This document shows positions 61,218-64,000 of a stretch of 64,000 bases of DNA, piece by piece; within the stretch, counting starts at the first letter, position 1; each line of letters begins with the position of its first letter. The notes under the pieces were generated by a model. It saw only the letters and a program-made list of their open reading frames with translations, ran no database searches and was not told the origin of the DNA. The stretch covers positions 640,213-704,212 of the forward strand of contig NZ_JANKHG010000017.1 of the NCBI RefSeq assembly GCF_024623725.1, given 5' to 3'. This stretch comes from Limnobacter parvus. GTDB lineage: Bacteria > Pseudomonadota > Gammaproteobacteria > Burkholderiales > Burkholderiaceae_B. Both the position numbers and the translations under genes were made by a program.

Positions 61218-62309
61218 TTAGGTGTTTTGCACCACGATCGACGGAAATTTCAAAGACATGTCCTTTGATTGCTCGGCGATGCGAATTGCCACCTTGCGTG
61301 CTATTTCCTTGTAGGTTTTTGCAAGATCGCCATCTGGATCGGCAACCACAGTTGGCTTGCCTGAATCCGCTTGCATGCGAATGCGCATGTCCAGAGGCAA
61401 TCCACCTAAATAGTGAATATTGTAGTCTTGAGCCATTTTCTGACCACCACCTTCGCCGAAGATGTGTTCTTTGTGACCACAGTTGGTGCACACATGAATA
61501 GCCATGTTTTCAACCAATCCTAGAATTGGCACACCCACTTTTTCGAACATTTTCAGGCCTTTGCGGGCATCCAGCAAAGCAATGTCCTGAGGTGTGGTTA
61601 CAATCACCGCGCCTGTTACTGGCACTTTCTGGGAGAGGGTCAGTTGAATGTCGCCTGTGCCTGGCGGCATGTCGACGATCAAATAGTCAAGATCCTTCCA
61701 GTTGGTTTGCTTTAACAATTGTTCGAGCGCACTGGTAACCATGGGGCCGCGCCATACCATCGGTGTGTCTTCGTCGATCAGGAAACCAATCGACATGGCC
61801 TGTACACCATGCCCCTCCATTGGATCAATAATCTGGCCATCATCGGATTGAGGGCGACCTGTAATACCCAACATGGTGGGCTGAGACGGACCATAAATGT
61901 CCGCATCCAGCATACCCACGCGCGCGCCTTCTGCCACCAAGGCCAAAGCCAGGTTTACGGCAGTGGTACTTTTCCCCACACCACCTTTGCCAGAAGCAAC
62001 AGCAATAATATTTTTCACATTGGGCATTGGCTTCAAGCCACGCTGAACCGCATGAGTCTGAATCTTGATGGTCGCGTTAACGCTAACATTTTCCACACCA
62101 GTAACCTTTGACCGCACGGCAGCTATCGCAGCCTTTCGCAAGCCATCAAGCTGGCTTTTTCCAGGGTAGCTCAACTCCAATTCGAAACTGACATCGCCAC
62201 CGTCTACTTGAATGTTCTTGATCAGCTTGGCGCTGATGAAGTCTTTGTTCAAATTGGGGTCAATGACACTACGCAATGCATCGCGTACGGTGTCGATACT
62301 CACTGACAT
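61218..62309 (-). CDS. mrp: Mrp/ApbC family Fe-S cluster carrier ATPase
   Basis: 363 residues. N-terminal DUF59/MIP18-like domain (ALRSVIDPNLNKDFISAKLI), then the deviant Walker A SGKGGVGKSTTAVNLA near residue 110, and the cluster-binding CTNCG near 275. It delivers Fe-S clusters to apoproteins. AGGAG is 9 bases before the ATG at 62309. The gene is divergent from rubredoxin across 266 bases. Confidence 0.96.
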   Translation of the reverse strand: MSVSIDTVRDALRSVIDPNLNKDFISAKLIKNIQVDGGDVSFELELSYPGKSQLDGLRKAAIAAVRSKVTGVENVSVNATIKIQTHAVQRGLKPMPNVKNIIAVASGKGGVGKSTTAVNLALALVAEGARVGMLDADIYGPSQPTMLGITGRPQSDDGQIIDPMEGHGVQAMSIGFLIDEDTPMVWRGPMVTSALEQLLKQTNWKDLDYLIVDMPPGTGDIQLTLSQKVPVTGAVIVTTPQDIALLDARKGLKMFEKVGVPILGLVENMAIHVCTNCGHKEHIFGEGGGQKMAQDYNIHYLGGLPLDMRIRMQADSGKPTVVADPDGDLAKTYKEIARKVAIRIAEQSKDMSLKFPSIVVQNT

Positions 62310-62575
62310 AAACACTCTCCTCGAATCTTTTCAGTATGATTTTGCTCTGTATAGCCGTGAGTCTAGCCTGTTTTGAGCACAGCAAACTTGCACGTCATGG
62401 AAAGCCCCCCGTTCGCATCATTGGCGTTTACCCTAAAGTGGGTCATCTTCAGTTTTCATTGTTTTGACCAAACTTCAAACGATCAAAATTCGTTACCTGA
62501 GGATCACACCAACTTTTTTGAAAAACAAATTGGTAGCATTCGGCATCAAATCTTTTGATTCGCGGAGAAATAGCA
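62310..62575. other. Intergenic region between mrp and rubredoxin
   Basis: 266 bases with both divergent promoters expected inside. A TTGACC near 62464 with an AT-rich block about 16 bases on is a weak candidate for the rubredoxin promoter. I see no gene or clear repressor site. Confidence 0.4.
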
Positions 62576-62740
62576 ATGAAAACTTACGTGTGCATCGTGT
62601 GTGGGCTAGTTTATGACGAGGCGGCTGGAATGCCTTCGGAAGGCATTCCGGCTGGAACGACGTGGGCGGACGTACCCGCGGACTGGTTGTGTCCAGATTG
62701 TGGCGTGTCGAAGGGCGATTTTGAGATGGTGGAAGTTTAA
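62576..62740 (+). CDS. Rubredoxin
   Basis: 54 residues, complete. The iron ligands are CIVCG (residues 6-9) and CPDCG (near 39-42), with the aromatic core [20 protein letters not shown] typical of rubredoxins. It is a one-electron carrier, often for alkane hydroxylases or peroxide reduction. The CGGAGA site lies 9 bases before the ATG. It converges with the DUF2804 gene, 4 bases apart. Confidence 0.95.
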   Translation: MKTYVCIVCGLVYDEAAGMPSEGIPAGTTWADVPADWLCPDCGVSKGDFEMVEV

Positions 62741-62744
62741 AAAA

Positions 62745-63755
62745 CTACCATTTGGCGTAGTGGTCCTCGCACCAGCCGGTCAAACCTGCCAATGAATAAG
62801 TGACACCTGTCTCTTTGATGGTAACTGTGCCTTCGAACTTGCCGAAGCACTGGTTGAAACGACTTGCCAAAACGAACAAATTTCTATGATCGTCAATGCT
62901 GCCGATCGGTATGAATTTTAAATTAACCAGACCACATTGGGAATAAACTCGCCAAGGCCTCTGTACATCGTCTCTATCGTAATCGAATAGGGTCAATGGC
63001 AGATCGTGAAGTTTTCCGTCGACCCAAAGCACGTTTTCATGTGCACTGGTCTCGTTCACGCCGCGCGCCAAATTCAGTGACAACAATGGTTGGTCGTCCC
63101 CTACTCGCCCGCTTGCACAAGCCCAGTTCCAGAAAGTTTCACGGCGAAGAAAACCTGCTGTCCAGTCGTGGTAACAACCGTCTCTTTCCGGCCTCAACAC
63201 ATATTCCACACCGTTCAGGTGAATACACCCCGACACCTGGCCACCGCTACTTTTCTGAGCGTAAGCAAATCCAGTGTTTGCAATAGGTGTATTCAAAGCG
63301 AGGGTTTGAGAATTTGAGCAATCGATGGACAAGTAACCATGAAAATGCTTACCCAAACGAAAGTGCAAATCCCGCGATTCGAGCGTACGGCTGGCCAATA
63401 CGTGATGGTCGGATTTAAACGGATGATTCCAGGTAGTTCGACCAATCGGTCGATAATCACTTTGAAAGCCAGTATCCAGTGGCAAATCAAACTGCACTCG
63501 ATGCAAACCTTTTGGTCCATTCAAATATGCGAAAGTGGAATTCAACAAACCAAGACGGACCATCCCACAACCAAATGTAAAACCATCGCCCAAAGCGCCG
63601 TAAAAATCGAAATGCTTGAAAAGAAATCTCTTTTGCCAGGCCATACGCCGAGCACCCATGGCGTTGCGCAGGTCGTATTGCTGCCAATTGATACTTTCTG
63701 GCAGTTTGAGCATGCGCCCCCAAGTCGGTACACCATTTGTATTGATCAGGTCCAT
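62745..63755 (-). CDS. DUF2804 family protein
   Basis: 336 residues from the ATG at 63755. Family blocks: NGVPTWGRMLKLPES near the start, GVEYVLRPERDGCYHDWTAGFLRRETFWNW (quoted in parts: RDGCYHDWTAGFLRRETFWNW) near 215, and the C-terminal SLAGLTGWCEDHYAKW. DUF2804 proteins have a carotenoid/lipocalin-like lipid-binding build but no proven function. The start lies directly beside a 34-base perfect palindrome with no room for a ribosome site. ATG 63713, which has GGGG upstream, would lose the conserved TNGVPTWGR segment. Confidence 0.85.
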   Translation of the reverse strand: MDLINTNGVPTWGRMLKLPESINWQQYDLRNAMGARRMAWQKRFLFKHFDFYGALGDGFTFGCGMVRLGLLNSTFAYLNGPKGLHRVQFDLPLDTGFQSDYRPIGRTTWNHPFKSDHHVLASRTLESRDLHFRLGKHFHGYLSIDCSNSQTLALNTPIANTGFAYAQKSSGGQVSGCIHLNGVEYVLRPERDGCYHDWTAGFLRRETFWNWACASGRVGDDQPLLSLNLARGVNETSAHENVLWVDGKLHDLPLTLFDYDRDDVQRPWRVYSQCGLVNLKFIPIGSIDDHRNLFVLASRFNQCFGKFEGTVTIKETGVTYSLAGLTGWCEDHYAKW

Positions 63756-63757
63756 AA

Positions 63758-63791
63758 ACAAAATCGGGCAAGTTAACTTGCCCGATTTTGT
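63758..63791. terminator. 34-base perfect palindrome, probable terminator
   Basis: ACAAAATCGGGCAAGTT and its complement. On the minus strand it would end the transcript of the right-edge gene, with a four-T tail. It ends two bases before the DUF2804 start codon and could equally be an operator. Confidence 0.7.
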
Positions 63792-63838
63792 CACGTTTTG
63801 CCTCCCGCTAGAAAGGCTGATTTCAATAAACCATTCAG

Positions 63839-64000
63839 TTATACAGGCAAACCGCCGCCAATCGCATCGGTCAAAATACTTGGGTCAAGCATGCTAGTAA
63901 TTGGTGCCAATGGTGAATCTGCTGCCATACCAAGCACTGCATCCAAAGGTGTTCCGGTTGGGCCATCTGAACCACCGCCACCTGCGCCACCGGCTGCATC
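63839..64000 (-). CDS. C-terminus of a glycine-rich protein (cut by right edge)
   Basis: The last 53 codons plus TAA of a minus-strand gene: a GAGGGGSDGPTGTPLDAVLG tail with Gly/Pro/Asp low complexity, ending AIGGGLPV. The rest lies outside. No domain can be assigned. The codon use is coherent and a terminator follows, so it is a real gene end. Confidence 0.6.
   Translation of the reverse strand, partial: DAAGGAGGGGSDGPTGTPLDAVLGMAADSPLAPITSMLDPSILTDAIGGGLPV

Noticed and set aside
60166..61491. Hydrolase frame extending to 61491
   Set aside because: The first 90 residues lie over mrp in another frame and are not family-like; the real start is near 61182.

Overview
The window looks like a chromosomal segment of a Burkholderiales betaproteobacterium. 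The evidence is a fused HemD-HemX followed by HemY, the trxB | ftsK-lolA-rarA block, the nadE-glnB pair, a darP-mogA-esterase operon, the aat-bpt-pyrD run, a phasin for polyhydroxyalkanoate granules, and hrpA next to argA. GC content looks moderate by eye. A Limnobacter-like genus is possible but is only a guess. There is no phage, insertion sequence, integron or CRISPR array. Coding density is high, with many 4-base start/stop overlaps.

Layout. 1-5.8 kb: rarA (cut by the left edge), lolA and ftsK on the minus strand, then trxB and an Smr-domain gene. 5.9-11.6 kb: an alpha/beta hydrolase, a leucine-rich-repeat NEL-type E3 ubiquitin ligase, glnB-nadE and a FemAB/GNAT-like protein. 11.7-16.3 kb: ppa and the heme operon hemC-hemDX-hemY. 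16.5-24.4 kb: argH, a split TRAP transporter (dctQM, with dctP about 2 kb away) enclosing a two-component system, and pmbA. 24.4-29.3 kb: darP-mogA-esterase, a small DUF3717-like gene behind a LexA-type SOS box, a PcfJ-like gene, an enoyl-CoA hydratase and a small exported protein. 29.5-37.4 kb: a FadL-type porin, an RND efflux operon, a small lipoprotein and two tRNA genes with their promoter and terminator. 37.5-46.6 kb: a Nudix hydrolase, the N-degron transferases aat and bpt, pyrD, lactate-oxidation genes lutAB beside an IclR regulator, pbpG, an HDAC-like deacetylase and a phasin. 46.6-55 kb: a CinA-like protein, an EI24/CysZ-like protein, hrpA, argA and metC, then a 0.5 kb hairpin-rich non-coding stretch. 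55.4-64 kb: an Orn/Lys/Arg decarboxylase, an orphan membrane protein, dcd, a possible type III secretion chaperone, a proline-iminopeptidase-like hydrolase, mrp, rubredoxin, a DUF2804 gene and the glycine-rich tail of a gene cut by the right edge.

Most of the window is housekeeping. The unusual parts are: (i) the NEL ubiquitin ligase, a family known as type III effectors acting on eukaryotic hosts; (ii) genes around dcd that may be a chaperone/effector pair, inserted in what looks like an mrp-dcd-decarboxylase neighbourhood; (iii) the SOS-box-controlled small gene; (iv) the structured intergenic region after metC. Items (i) and (ii) together suggest a host-interacting lifestyle, perhaps with protists. 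No secretion apparatus is in the window, so this remains inference.
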